The position numbers were made by a program, and so were the translations under genes. This document shows, one piece after another, positions 1-7,558 of a stretch of DNA of 33,259 nucleotides (within the stretch, counting starts at the first letter, position 1; each line of letters begins with the position of its first letter). Under the pieces are notes generated by a model. That model did no database searches. It was not told the DNA's origin and was given only the letters and a program-made list of their open reading frames with translations. The DNA comes from Chloroflexota bacterium. Its GTDB lineage: Bacteria; Chloroflexota; Anaerolineae; Anaerolineales; Anaerolineaceae. Location: contig JAJUJY010000028.1 of NCBI GenBank assembly GCA_029265085.1, forward strand, positions 1 to 33,259, given 5' to 3'.

Positions 1-2
1 AA

Positions 3-71
3 TGGGTGGACTGCCTGCCGGATGAACCGTTTTCGGCGGGTGATCTCTGTTTAATACGGATTAAACACTGA
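3..71 (+). CDS. Possible 3' end of a gene entering from the left edge
   Basis: The plus strand is open from the window edge to a TGA at 69-71 and encodes a tail ending DEPFSAGDLCLIRIKH. The composition looks protein-like and would place this gene tail-to-tail with the DsrE-like gene on the other strand, overlapping it by about 11 bases. Only some 22 residues are visible, no family is recognised, and a chance open frame of this length is common, so the call is weak. Confidence 0.3.
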   Translation, partial: WVDCLPDEPFSAGDLCLIRIKH

Positions 72-402
72 TCACTTTGGATGCTTTTTGCATGGCTTCG
101 ATGATATCACCCATCCCCCCAACGATCCCAATTTGCACTTGATCCGCCAGATTGTATCGATTTAAACAGGTCTGGCATAAGACCAGCTCAACACCTAGGG
201 ATTGGAATTTTTTCAAAATCTCAATCACTGGTGAGCCAGTGCAGGCTAACTTTACCCCATCCGTATAAAATAATATTTTGGCCGGGGTAAGACCATTTTC
301 CAGGGTGAGCGCAAGAAATTTCGCAGCCAATGATTGCTGCAAATCTACCGGCCCATCTCCCATTCCGTTGCGTGTAAAAAGAATCACAGTTTCTGAGTCC
401 AT
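61..402 (-). CDS. DsrE/YedF-like sulfur-relay family protein
   Basis: This is a small soluble protein of 113 residues with a DsrE/DsrF-like fold. It resembles the C-terminal half of YedF, a protein associated with selenium/sulfur metabolism: an early FTRNGMGDG segment, a central FYTDGVKLACTGSP segment, then the paired-cysteine stretch CQTCLNRY and a short IVGGMGDI block. The usual N-terminal TusA/SirA-like domain of YedF is missing, so it is either a stand-alone DsrE protein or a split version. Cys54 and the CxxC pair near residues 76-79 are candidate persulfide-handling residues. The ATG at 402 is preceded by a good ribosome site (AAGGAGAG) on the minus strand. A terminator-like hairpin lies just upstream of that site. 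The exact substrate is unknown; the family call is good, the selenium link is inference. Confidence 0.75.
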   Translation of the reverse strand: MDSETVILFTRNGMGDGPVDLQQSLAAKFLALTLENGLTPAKILFYTDGVKLACTGSPVIEILKKFQSLGVELVLCQTCLNRYNLADQVQIGIVGGMGDIIEAMQKASKVISV

Positions 403-424
403 TTGATCTCTCCTTAAACAAAAA

Positions 425-445
425 ATCCCCAGGTGTTTTGGGGTT
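425..445 (-). terminator. Terminator-like hairpin directly upstream of the DsrE gene
   Basis: On the minus strand, CCCCA (443-439) can pair with TGGGG (431-427) and is followed by ATTTTTTG, a hairpin plus T-run. It sits only about 12 bases before the ribosome site of the DsrE-like gene, so it either ends an unseen upstream minus-strand transcript or acts as a leader attenuator. The stem is only five base pairs. Confidence 0.4.
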
Positions 446-508
446 TATGGTGTCCACAACCGCAGTACCGGCTGCAGACGGGAAATTAGGATCGATCAAA
501 CGGGCTGC

Positions 509-548
509 ATGCCGGTCAAACGGCTATGGTTGGAATGCCGACCGGCAT
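509..548. repeat. Inverted repeat ATGCCGGTC ... GACCGGCAT with nested palindrome
   Basis: ATGCCGGTC (509-517) is perfectly repeated in inverted form at 540-548. The right arm is itself part of a palindrome, ATGCCG-AC-CGGCAT (535-548). The arrangement resembles a two-site operator for a dimeric regulator or a stable RNA hairpin. It lies about 140 bases upstream of the PTS promoter and about 110 bases upstream of the DsrE-like start. Confidence 0.55.
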
Positions 549-687
549 CCCGAGATTCGTTCAGGTAAAGTGAAGGTTTTTCATGCCCGTAGTAAGCCCA
601 GTACGTTTGTATTTAGAGCGAAGAAGTGAATTATACCGCTTGATTGGGCTAATTTCCTGTAAATTTTTGCATCTTATGAAAAAATGG

Positions 688-715
688 TTGACGATTTATT
701 AAAATTTAATACAAT
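688..715 (+). promoter_or_regulatory. Sigma70-type promoter of the PTS genes
   Basis: TTGACG (688-693) and TACAAT (710-715) are separated by 16 bases, matching the consensus at five of six positions each. Transcription would start near 722, giving an untranslated leader of about 300 bases before the IIB gene. Confidence 0.65.
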
Positions 716-747
716 GAATATAACAATTTCGCTAAACTGGAGATTAA

Positions 748-815
748 TGCGTTAAATAGCAGAACGAAAAACCTGCATCGGAGTTAATATATATGCAGCT
801 CCATCGTAAAACGCA
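748..815 (+). promoter_or_regulatory. Candidate structured leader element with pseudoknot potential
   Basis: TGCGTT (748-753) pairs with AACGCA (810-815) and encloses two interleaved pairings: CTGCAT (773-778) with ATGCAG (793-798), and GGAG (780-783) with CTCC (799-802). The order a-b-a'-b' with no gap between a' and b' is that of an H-type pseudoknot. No known riboswitch class is recognised. The helices are short, so chance is possible. Confidence 0.3.
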
Positions 816-937
816 AAAGCGGAATTTGAAACTTCATTCATCCTAATATCCAGGATATAAAAACCAAATGTATATGCTTGGGCAAATGTCCGGCTCGACC
901 CTCACGACATTCTCACAGAATACCGAGGTAAGTCATT

Positions 938-965
938 GAAACAATCCCAATGTTGGGATCGTTTC
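938..965 (+). promoter_or_regulatory. Strong hairpin in the PTS leader
   Basis: GAAAC-A-ATCCCAA, loop TG, TTGGGAT-C-GTTTC forms a 12-bp stem with one mismatch, ending 54 bases before the IIB start codon. The following bases are only moderately T-rich, so it is a poor terminator; it may be a regulatory or mRNA-stabilising hairpin. Confidence 0.5.
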
Positions 966-1019
966 GTGTGCTTTAAATTTGTTCTTTATATTCCAAATTT
1001 TTGAAACAGGAGTTTTCTA

Positions 1020-1304
1020 ATGGCTGCTCGAAAAACTGTCTTAGTTGCTTGTGGAACCGCTATTGCCACCTCGACTGTGGTCGCAAAAGCCATCGAAGAA
1101 GCCCTTCGCTCACGTGGCTTAGATGTGGTCACTCGCCAATGTAAAGCTGCTGAGATCCGCAGCCAGCTTTCTGGGGTTGACTTGATTGTCACGACTACGC
1201 AGGTCCCGGGTGATTTAGGTATCCCCGTTATTCAAACTTTAGCATTCTTAACCGGGATTGGAAAGGAGGATGTAATCGAGAAAATTGTTAAAGCGCTTTC
1301 CTGA
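1020..1304 (+). CDS. gatB: PTS system galactitol-type EIIB component
   Basis: This cytoplasmic phosphocarrier subunit of 94 residues takes phosphate from an EIIA domain onto a cysteine and hands it to the sugar during uptake by EIIC. The P-loop-like start VLVACGTAIATSTVV places the active-site cysteine at residue 11, as in the GatB/lactose-IIB-type fold. Length is normal for a free-standing GatB (about 94 residues). The ATG at 1020 follows AGGAG at a good spacing. The gene lies 76 bases upstream of the EIIC gene, and the two probably form an operon from the promoter at 688-715. No EIIA gene is visible next to it. Substrate specificity (galactitol or another polyol/sugar) cannot be read from the sequence. 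Confidence 0.9.
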   Translation: MAARKTVLVACGTAIATSTVVAKAIEEALRSRGLDVVTRQCKAAEIRSQLSGVDLIVTTTQVPGDLGIPVIQTLAFLTGIGKEDVIEKIVKALS

Positions 1305-1380
1305 TTTTGCTGCACGTTTTGTTGTTCATTTTTATTCATTTCATTCTAGTTTGCTTCCCTATCAACGGAGGAGGTCGTAA

Positions 1381-2772
1381 ATGGATGCTTTCCTTTCAGC
1401 ATTAAAGGCCGTTATCGACAATCTTGGCGCAACGGTCATGCTGCCTATCATTATCTTCATTATTGCCCTTGTTTTGGGCGCTAAACCCGGTAAAGCTTTC
1501 CGCGCGGGTGTCACCATTGGTATCGCCTTCATCGGTATCAATCTTGTGATTGGTTTGATGTGGTCCAACCTTTCCAATGTTGGTCAGGCAATGGTTACCA
1601 ACTTGAACATCCAGCGTGACGTGGTGGATGTGGGTTGGCCTTCTGCTGCTGCGATTGCCTTTGGTACCGAGGTTGGTTTGTGGGTGATCCCCATTGCCAT
1701 TCTTGTGAACATCGTCATGCTTGTCTTGAAACTGACCAAGACTTTGAATGTGGATGTTTGGAACTACTGGCATTTTGCTTTCTTGGGCTCCCTGGTTTTC
1801 ATTGCCACTGGCAATCTTGCCTACGGTTTGATTGCTGCTGCGATTGCCGCTGCGTTGGCTTTGTTCTTGGGTGACTGGACTGCAAAGGCTGTCCAGTCTT
1901 TTTATGGTGTTCCGGGCATTTCCATCCCGCACCTGACCAGCGCCCCCGGTGTTCCCTTTGCCATTGTGACCAACTGGATCATGGACCGCATTCCTGGTGT
2001 CAAGAAATGGGATGCCAATCCTGACAATATCCAGAAACGCCTGGGTGTGATGGGCGAACCGGTGGTGCTTGGTTTGATCATTGGTTTAGTTCTGGGTCTG
2101 TTGGGTTATTGGGGTTCTGGCGATTTCCAGACCGTTCTTGTGAAAGTTCTGCAGACCGGTATCAACCTCGCCGCTGTAATGCTGCTGCTGCCCCGCATGG
2201 TCCAGATCTTGATGGAAGGCTTGATCCCGGTTTCTGAAGCTGCCCGCGAATTCATGCAGAAACGCGCCAGCGGCCGTGAAATCTACATCGGCCTCGATTC
2301 CGCGATCCTGATCGGTCATCCGGCTGCTCTGTCCGCTTCCCTCGTGCTGGTTCCGCTCGCGATCCTGCTCAGCATCATCCTGCCTGGAAACCGCGTCATT
2401 CTCTTTGCTGACCTGGCGGTTATCCCCTTCGTTGTGGCGCTGTTTGCTCCGCTCATGCGTGGTAACATCGTCCGCATGATTGTTGCTGGCGTTTTGGAAC
2501 TGGGCGTTGGCTTCTACATTGCTACTGGCTTGGCCGAGTTCTTTACCGGCGCTGCTGTCAATGCTGGATTCCAGCTGCCGGAAAATGCGCTGCAAATTAC
2601 CAGCATTGCGGATGGCTTCCTGTGGCCTGGTTGGCTCTTTGCCCGCCTGACCCAATGGTTGGGTGTCTTTGGCCTGGTTATCCTGCTGGCTCTCCTGGTT
2701 GTTGCGATGTTCTTCTTCTTGAAGAATACCAAGGCCTGGGAAAAGGCAGCCGGTGCGCCTGCTGGCGACTAA
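1381..2772 (+). CDS. gatC: PTS system galactitol-type EIIC permease
   Basis: This is the integral membrane sugar channel of a GatC-family PTS, 463 residues, close to the usual 450-460. It starts with a short amphipathic segment and a hydrophobic helix (LPIIIFIIALVLGAKPGKAF), then runs through about ten to twelve hydrophobic segments. The conserved lumenal regions include the GWPSAAAIAFGTEVG block near residue 85 and the VPGISIPH segment near 176. The ATG at 1381 follows a very strong ribosome site (GGAGGAGG). A terminator follows at 2801. It works with the EIIB encoded just upstream; EIIA, EI and HPr must come from elsewhere. No polyol dehydrogenase or aldolase is adjacent, so the substrate remains open. 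Confidence 0.92.
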   Translation: MDAFLSALKAVIDNLGATVMLPIIIFIIALVLGAKPGKAFRAGVTIGIAFIGINLVIGLMWSNLSNVGQAMVTNLNIQRDVVDVGWPSAAAIAFGTEVGLWVIPIAILVNIVMLVLKLTKTLNVDVWNYWHFAFLGSLVFIATGNLAYGLIAAAIAAALALFLGDWTAKAVQSFYGVPGISIPHLTSAPGVPFAIVTNWIMDRIPGVKKWDANPDNIQKRLGVMGEPVVLGLIIGLVLGLLGYWGSGDFQTVLVKVLQTGINLAAVMLLLPRMVQILMEGLIPVSEAAREFMQKRASGREIYIGLDSAILIGHPAALSASLVLVPLAILLSIILPGNRVILFADLAVIPFVVALFAPLMRGNIVRMIVAGVLELGVGFYIATGLAEFFTGAAVNAGFQLPENALQITSIADGFLWPGWLFARLTQWLGVFGLVILLALLVVAMFFFLKNTKAWEKAAGAPAGD

Positions 2773-2800
2773 TCTTAAGCAAATTCACTGATATAATGAC

Positions 2801-2830
2801 AGGGCGGTCTGCGAAGACCGCCCTGATTTT
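2801..2830 (+). terminator. Intrinsic terminator of the PTS operon
   Basis: AGGGCGGTCT (2801-2810), loop GCGA, AGACCGCCCT (2815-2824), then GATTTT. A perfect 10-bp GC-rich stem with a GNRA-type loop. A TATAAT (2792-2797) lies just before it without a convincing -35. Confidence 0.8.
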
Positions 2831-2850
2831 GCCAGCTCGAGGTACTCCGG

Positions 2851-3246
2851 ATGATTGATGCGATTGCGCGTGGTTTTTTAGGACATTATGGCAGCCTGAT
2901 ATTAGATTGGTATACTGCGAACAGTTTATGGGTTAATAGCCTGTTTATCCTGTATGCAGTTTTGGTTGTGTTTGCGCGGAGAAATTTTCATCGGGTGTTA
3001 TCTGCTTTGGTTCAGTGGTTCCTGACTGAAAAAGGGGAGTGGATGACAAAAAAAACGCCTGGCGAACTTCAAATTGTCATTAAGAAAACCAAATTCCCCT
3101 GGGAGCAATTCCTGACCATATATCATTTCCCTTTGATTACGGGCGCTTCGAGCATTTTGGTTCGGGTCAAGTCTGTGCAAACTTTGCAGGCAATATTTAC
3201 ACCAGAAATGCTTGCCAAAAGAATTTCAAAAGCCAAACCCAAATAA
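2851..3246 (+). CDS. Small membrane-anchored hypothetical protein
   Basis: No family is recognised. The 131-residue product has one clear hydrophobic helix near residues 24-43 (NSLFILYAVLVVFARR). A basic, soluble C-terminal part follows, with a KFPWEQFLTIYHFPLITG segment, and the tail is lysine-rich. A positive-inside reading would put the C-terminal part in the cytoplasm. The ATG at 2851 follows GAGG at about eight bases. The gene stands alone between the PTS terminator (2801-2830) and a very strong bidirectional terminator (3261-3310), so it needs its own promoter or read-through from the PTS operon. Codon use looks ordinary. Confidence 0.6.
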   Translation: MIDAIARGFLGHYGSLILDWYTANSLWVNSLFILYAVLVVFARRNFHRVLSALVQWFLTEKGEWMTKKTPGELQIVIKKTKFPWEQFLTIYHFPLITGASSILVRVKSVQTLQAIFTPEMLAKRISKAKPK

Positions 3247-3260
3247 CCTGGCGGTTTGCA

Positions 3261-3310
3261 TAATAAAGACGAGGTGTTTTGATAAAAAGACACCTCGTCT
3301 TTATTATTTT
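3261..3310. terminator. Bidirectional terminator between convergent genes
   Basis: A perfect 17-bp inverted repeat (3261-3277 with 3290-3306, core GACGAGGTGT/ACACCTCGTC), loop of 12 bases, A-run on one side and TTATTATTTT on the other. It can stop transcription from the small membrane protein on the plus strand and from the exporter permease on the minus strand. Confidence 0.85.
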
Positions 3311-3338
3311 GTTGAACAGGTATTTGCAGAAAAATCAT

Positions 3339-5081
3339 CTATTGGGTTTGCCCAATCGATGATAAGCGCTTATGAACCAAAATCAGTGGAATGATCGCTC
3401 CGGCAGCGCTAAGGATCATGCCCAGCAGCAGCCCGATGATATCAGCAATCAGGGCGGTTTGTCCGGAGATGACCTCCCACAGAATGGTCGGGGCAAAAAA
3501 GGCTCCCTGTACAATGAAAAAATAGATCGCGCTAAAAATAAACACAAGGCAGCCTGTATAGCCCCGCAGACTGCTCTGACGTGGATTTTCCCAATCCATT
3601 CGTGCCCCGGCAATTCCCGCGCTGAGCAGAATTCCTGTAATACCTGCCAGGCAGCAGGCCATGATGAACAGGCTGTAAGGGAGGGTATTCCAGCCGGTTG
3701 GCCGCATAAGATTGGCAAGCACTATGAACAGGCTGCCCATCAGGAATGCCGGTAAATAAGCGATAAAGAATTTGGAGAGGATTAAGGGGCGGCTGCGAAC
3801 CGGTGCCGCCTGGATCAACCAGTAATTTTTTCCTTCGCGGGAAAAAGCGGTCGTAGCCAGGCTAAAAAGAAGCATCCAGCTCACAAAAATACTCAGAGCA
3901 ATATTGGCATACAGACCTAAGTTTGAAAAGGGCAATTCAGCCAATGTGCTGACTTCTTCCTCGTTTCCCATTCTTAAGGTAGAAAGCATCATCACAACCC
4001 CAATGATGAGCGGCGTAATTAATTGGGACATATTGCGCAGGTCGCGCCGTAGCAGCAGGTAATCTTTGAGAAATATTGCCCTAAATTGGGGAGGAAAGAT
4101 GCGGGATAGGCCCGGCCGTTGTATTGATAAATCTTTTCGAGCTACAACTACTCGTTTCTTTTGAACGCTGCCTTGCATGCTCGCCCATCCTGAATAATAT
4201 AATTTTTCTGCCAGGCGGAGGGTTAAGAAAAAGATTCCTCCACTCAGGGCCAGCGACAACCCTATGAGCGGGACTCCGCTAGCCCAAAGCCCTGATCCAA
4301 TATCCAGTAAACCTTTTCCTGCCCAGGCAAAAGGGGACCAGGCGGAATTGAGCTTTGCGAATGTGGTCAAAGCGGTTGCCATCTGTTCCCCTTCAATATT
4401 TGCAGCCCTGAAAATATTCCCTGATTGCCCCAGCAGAATGGATATTAATGCGCCAAGAAAACCCAACACTTCTGCTACTCGTTTTGCTGGAACGACACGA
4501 ACGACCGCCATGACCAGGATGCTGGCAATTCCGCTGCCTGCCATAGCCAACAGGGCTAAAAGCAGCAAGACAAAAATATAGTACAGGAAATTAAAATGAG
4601 AGGAAGCCCCCAGCCCAAACATCACCGGTAAAGCGGCCAGACAGAACAAACCAAAATTGGGCAGGATCGCTTCAATTAACTTGGCCAGGAATACAGCACG
4701 CATTGGCAGCGGAGCGCTGATTAAAAAATTCATATCTTTGCTCAGGTATAGCCCTTGCAGAAGAACACCAAAATTGGTCAGCAAGGTCAGTATAAAAGCA
4801 AAGGTTAAGATCATGGTGGGAATAGCCGGAATGACCTGCCCTACATCAATCCATTCGACCAATGTTGGAGATCGAAACACCCGGAGCAGGAACCAACTTA
4901 GCACAAAAGACCCTGCACCTAATAGCAGCAAAAACAATGCAAGCAGGATTGTGCCAACTTTTTGGCGCGTTTTTCCACGTTTAAAGTTACTGATCAGGAT
5001 GGTTACTCTCAGCCGCAGCAACTTCCACACGGCTGGCCACAAATTACTTTGCGGGGTAGCCAGCAGTATTCCTGTGCTCAT
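3339..5081 (-). CDS. ABC-2 type exporter permease
   Basis: This is a large polytopic membrane protein (580 residues) that forms the channel half of an ABC exporter with the ATPase encoded just upstream. The ATG at 5081 overlaps the stop codon of the ATPase gene (ATGA), so translational coupling is likely; in-frame codons further upstream lie inside the ATPase gene and are not used. The N-terminal region is basic and precedes a strong hydrophobic helix (TILLALFLLLLGAGSFVLSWFLL). There follow about twelve more hydrophobic segments in two blocks, with a cytoplasmic basic region in the middle (QKKRVVVARKD). The size and two-block layout fit the putative ABC exporter group rather than the usual 250-residue ABC-2 permeases, suggesting a duplicated half-transporter in one chain. 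The substrate is unknown. Confidence 0.8.
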   Translation of the reverse strand: MSTGILLATPQSNLWPAVWKLLRLRVTILISNFKRGKTRQKVGTILLALFLLLLGAGSFVLSWFLLRVFRSPTLVEWIDVGQVIPAIPTMILTFAFILTLLTNFGVLLQGLYLSKDMNFLISAPLPMRAVFLAKLIEAILPNFGLFCLAALPVMFGLGASSHFNFLYYIFVLLLLALLAMAGSGIASILVMAVVRVVPAKRVAEVLGFLGALISILLGQSGNIFRAANIEGEQMATALTTFAKLNSAWSPFAWAGKGLLDIGSGLWASGVPLIGLSLALSGGIFFLTLRLAEKLYYSGWASMQGSVQKKRVVVARKDLSIQRPGLSRIFPPQFRAIFLKDYLLLRRDLRNMSQLITPLIIGVVMMLSTLRMGNEEEVSTLAELPFSNLGLYANIALSIFVSWMLLFSLATTAFSREGKNYWLIQAAPVRSRPLILSKFFIAYLPAFLMGSLFIVLANLMRPTGWNTLPYSLFIMACCLAGITGILLSAGIAGARMDWENPRQSSLRGYTGCLVFIFSAIYFFIVQGAFFAPTILWEVISGQTALIADIIGLLLGMILSAAGAIIPLILVHKRLSSIGQTQ

Positions 5082-5851
5082 TTGAGAACCTCGGTGATCT
5101 CGGCATACTCTGCTCCGCCGGTTAATTCCAGGAAGATATCTTCCAGGCTGGATTCGCCATTTCCGAGGGTGCGTAATTCTTCTAAGGTTCCCACCGCAAT
5201 CAATTTTCCTTTGTTGATGATTCCAATCCGGTCGCACATCCGTTCCGCAATTTCCAGAATATGGGTGGAAAGCATGATGGCTGCCCCGCGGTCTGCTAAC
5301 TGTCTTAAAATGTCTTTGATCAACCGGGCGGATTTTGGGTCCAGGCCAACGGTTGGTTCATCCAGGATCAATACTTTGGGATCATGAATCAACGCGGCAG
5401 CCAGCGAAGTTTTTTGCTGCATGCCGTGACTGTACGAGTCAATTAACTCATCTCCCGCGGATGAAAGATCAAATAACCGCAGAAGTTCATCGGTGCGGCG
5501 GGCTACCTGGGCTGGATCAAGGCTGTAAAGATCACCGACAAAGCGAAGTAATTCGCGCGCAGAGAGCTTGGCATATAGATTGGGTTCATCCGGGACGAAA
5601 CCGCTGGATGCTTTGGCCAGTAATGGCTGGGTCTGGATGTCATATCCACAAATTTTTGCCGTTCCTGCGGTTGGTTTGAGTAACCCAACGATCATCTTGA
5701 TGGTGGTTGTTTTACCAGCTCCGTTGGGACCAAGGAATCCAAAAATTTCGCCTCCATGGACTTGAAAACTAACATCATCGACGGCAATTTTGTCACCGAA
5801 TCGCTTTTGTAAATTTTCTGTCTGGATCGCTGCAAGATTTTTCTGAAACAT
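5078..5851 (-). CDS. ABC exporter ATP-binding protein
   Basis: This cytoplasmic ATPase of 257 residues powers the exporter permease that follows it. Walker A is GPNGAGKTT at residues 41-49, the signature is the divergent SHGMQQK, and Walker B runs into LDEPTVGLDP, followed by the switch histidine in STHILE. This is the CcmA/NatA-type exporter subfamily. The ATG at 5851 follows GGAGAG on the minus strand and lies only three bases after the stop of the glycosyltransferase gene; its own stop overlaps the permease start. The three genes therefore look like one transcription unit. The C-terminal tail after the switch region is longer than the core domain and ends LEDIFLELTGG, typical of exporter ATPases. 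Confidence 0.9.
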   Translation of the reverse strand: MFQKNLAAIQTENLQKRFGDKIAVDDVSFQVHGGEIFGFLGPNGAGKTTTIKMIVGLLKPTAGTAKICGYDIQTQPLLAKASSGFVPDEPNLYAKLSARELLRFVGDLYSLDPAQVARRTDELLRLFDLSSAGDELIDSYSHGMQQKTSLAAALIHDPKVLILDEPTVGLDPKSARLIKDILRQLADRGAAIMLSTHILEIAERMCDRIGIINKGKLIAVGTLEELRTLGNGESSLEDIFLELTGGAEYAEITEVLK

Positions 5852-5854
5852 AGG

Positions 5855-7375
5855 TTAACTCTCCAGGGAATTTTGTGCCGGATTCTTTGTATCAAAGTGC
5901 TTTTTACGGCTGGCAATCGAGGCAATCATCGCTGCCGCCCAGGGACCAGCGAATGTGCCCAGGGTGAGGCGGATTTCATGAATGGGTTGAGGAATTTTTT
6001 GCCCCCATAACAGGATTGGGACCATCCCAAATGGTTTGGATAATACAGCAAAGGCGCAAAAAACTGCCAGTCCTTGCAGCCAGCCGGCGGGTAAAATGAC
6101 CGCCAGGCTGGCAGGTAAAATCATATACCACACCTGGAACCATGTACAGGTTACCAAAAAATAGAATAGAAAGATTACGATACTGGCTTCGGTAAACCCA
6201 ATCCAGGGGGATTTTTGCTGATGGCGTACTGCCTGCCAGCCCATCCCAAAAGCAAATATCACAGTTAATCCATTTGCGATTTTGCTGATCCAGGCTGCGG
6301 CCATTTCTTTTCCAACGGTGGGCAAGACCACCTGGTAGATGATTGCAGGTAAAGACGTGGTATACCAAGCTCCACGATCAAGGAAGGTTAATACTTGCGG
6401 ACCTTCCCAGAAGGGAGCATAGGCTGCAATGATTAACAAGAAACTGCCTGTACCTGCAATCAGAATATACCGAATTTTTGCTGACAAAGAGGTTTTCCGG
6501 GTGAGCGCAATAAAACCTGCTGCGGGAAACAATAAAATGGGCAAGAATTTAAATAAAAATCCTGCGGTTAAGAATACCAGCGCAGCTGCATCTTTCCTGG
6601 CGTAAATTGCCCAAACTGCGGCAAGTACCCAGAAAATCATGGTCATGTCATTATGCCCATTTCCAAAGGTTTCATATAAAATAACCGGATTCATTGCGAA
6701 TAACCAGGCAGCCGATAGTGCTCTTTCTGGAGCTGCTTTTTTCATGAATTGCTGAATTAACAACAGGCTCGCAAAATAAAAACTACCGGGGATTAATTTA
6801 AAAAGGAGTACATTAACCCAGATCTCATCTCCGGCAATACGAGCTGTCAGCCCAGCCGCCAGTTCCCATCCGGGGCCATAAATCGCTGGCTCCCACTTCC
6901 AGGCGGCATACGTAAAAAATGGATCATCAGGAAATAGGTCAACCACCTGGATATAAGGGTTAGCCTGGTACAGTCCAAAAATCCGGCCGTGGACAATATA
7001 GTCAAAAATATCGGCAGAATCAAAGGGGTATAAGAATAGAAGTGTCCATGAGGCCAGAATCGCAGCATCCCACACGACGGACCAGCCTTTTCTGGATGGA
7101 AGCTGCCGGGTTGCGAACCACCCAATGACATAAAAAATTGCTCCCAGTATGAATCCGGTTATTAAATTCGTCCTTCCGGCCGGCTCGTTGTTAAATAAGA
7201 AATTTACGTCTAACCTGGGGGTTTCATACAGGCGGAACAAATTTGCTGGCAAGACAAATAACTGTAAATAGATTAATATTGACGCCCCAGCAGCAATCCA
7301 TAAAAGGATCAGGTGGTACCGTTCTGAGCGTAACTGGGTTACGAAGTTTTTCAGATGGGGGAGAGGTGATTTCAT
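5855..7375 (-). CDS. GT-C type membrane glycosyltransferase (polyprenol-phosphate-sugar dependent)
   Basis: This polytopic membrane protein of 506 residues has about eleven to twelve hydrophobic segments, resembling GT-C glycosyltransferases such as the DUF2029/GT87 and mannosyltransferase groups. Between early membrane segments sits the acidic motif DSADIFDYIVHGRI, the position where GT-C enzymes carry their catalytic Asp/Glu. A GNGHNDMTM motif follows in mid-protein. The predicted role is transfer of a lipid-linked sugar on the outer face of the membrane. It is the first gene of a three-gene minus-strand unit with an ABC exporter, suggesting the exporter handles a glycan or glycolipid, though this is inference. 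No good ribosome site precedes the ATG at 7375. Confidence 0.7.
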   Translation of the reverse strand: MKSPLPHLKNFVTQLRSERYHLILLWIAAGASILIYLQLFVLPANLFRLYETPRLDVNFLFNNEPAGRTNLITGFILGAIFYVIGWFATRQLPSRKGWSVVWDAAILASWTLLFLYPFDSADIFDYIVHGRIFGLYQANPYIQVVDLFPDDPFFTYAAWKWEPAIYGPGWELAAGLTARIAGDEIWVNVLLFKLIPGSFYFASLLLIQQFMKKAAPERALSAAWLFAMNPVILYETFGNGHNDMTMIFWVLAAVWAIYARKDAAALVFLTAGFLFKFLPILLFPAAGFIALTRKTSLSAKIRYILIAGTGSFLLIIAAYAPFWEGPQVLTFLDRGAWYTTSLPAIIYQVVLPTVGKEMAAAWISKIANGLTVIFAFGMGWQAVRHQQKSPWIGFTEASIVIFLFYFLVTCTWFQVWYMILPASLAVILPAGWLQGLAVFCAFAVLSKPFGMVPILLWGQKIPQPIHEIRLTLGTFAGPWAAAMIASIASRKKHFDTKNPAQNSLES

Positions 7376-7458
7376 AAATTATTGGCCAGGTTGAAGAAGT
7401 GGAGTATTTCGCAAGTAGTAGAATGCGGGAAATTTTTAACGGAAATTTGGTCATTTTC

Positions 7459-7464
7459 ATTATA
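7459..7464 (-). promoter_or_regulatory. Possible -10 element for the glycosyltransferase unit
   Basis: A perfect TATAAT reads on the minus strand here, about 85 bases before the ATG at 7375. No clear -35 is visible, so the promoter may be activator-dependent or not real. Confidence 0.35.
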
Positions 7465-7528
7465 GACATAAATTAGGTAGCTGGTTGGACGGTTTCGGAA
7501 ATTCGCCCGATGAATTTCTTAGAATCTG

Positions 7529-7557
7529 TTGACATTTGGTGTGTTTTTTGCTATCCT
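7529..7557 (+). promoter_or_regulatory. Promoter of the LacI regulator / sugar operon
   Basis: TTGACA (7529-7534) matches the -35 consensus perfectly; TATCCT (7552-7557) follows after 17 bases. The start of transcription falls at about 7564, inside the operator pair. Confidence 0.75.
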
Positions 7558-7558
7558 A

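Larger units (their letters stand above)
403..1019. other. Long intergenic region between divergent dsrE-like and PTS genes
   Basis: These 617 bases hold no convincing gene. From left to right one sees the minus-strand hairpin, a short stretch of mixed base composition with a strong inverted repeat (509-548), an AT-rich stretch with a sigma70-type promoter (688-715), and a leader of about 300 bases with several foldable elements before the PTS genes. A 60-codon plus-strand frame at 447-629 has no recognisable product. Confidence 0.6.

Noticed and set aside
447..629. 60-codon plus-strand frame in the intergenic region
   Set aside because: No ribosome site and no recognisable motif; it overlaps the inverted repeat. 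Kept as intergenic, possibly a gene remnant.
1402..1932. 176-codon minus-strand frame opposite gatC
   Set aside because: Antisense shadow of a well-supported membrane protein gene; composition rich in Asn, Gln and His as expected of a complement of hydrophobic codons.
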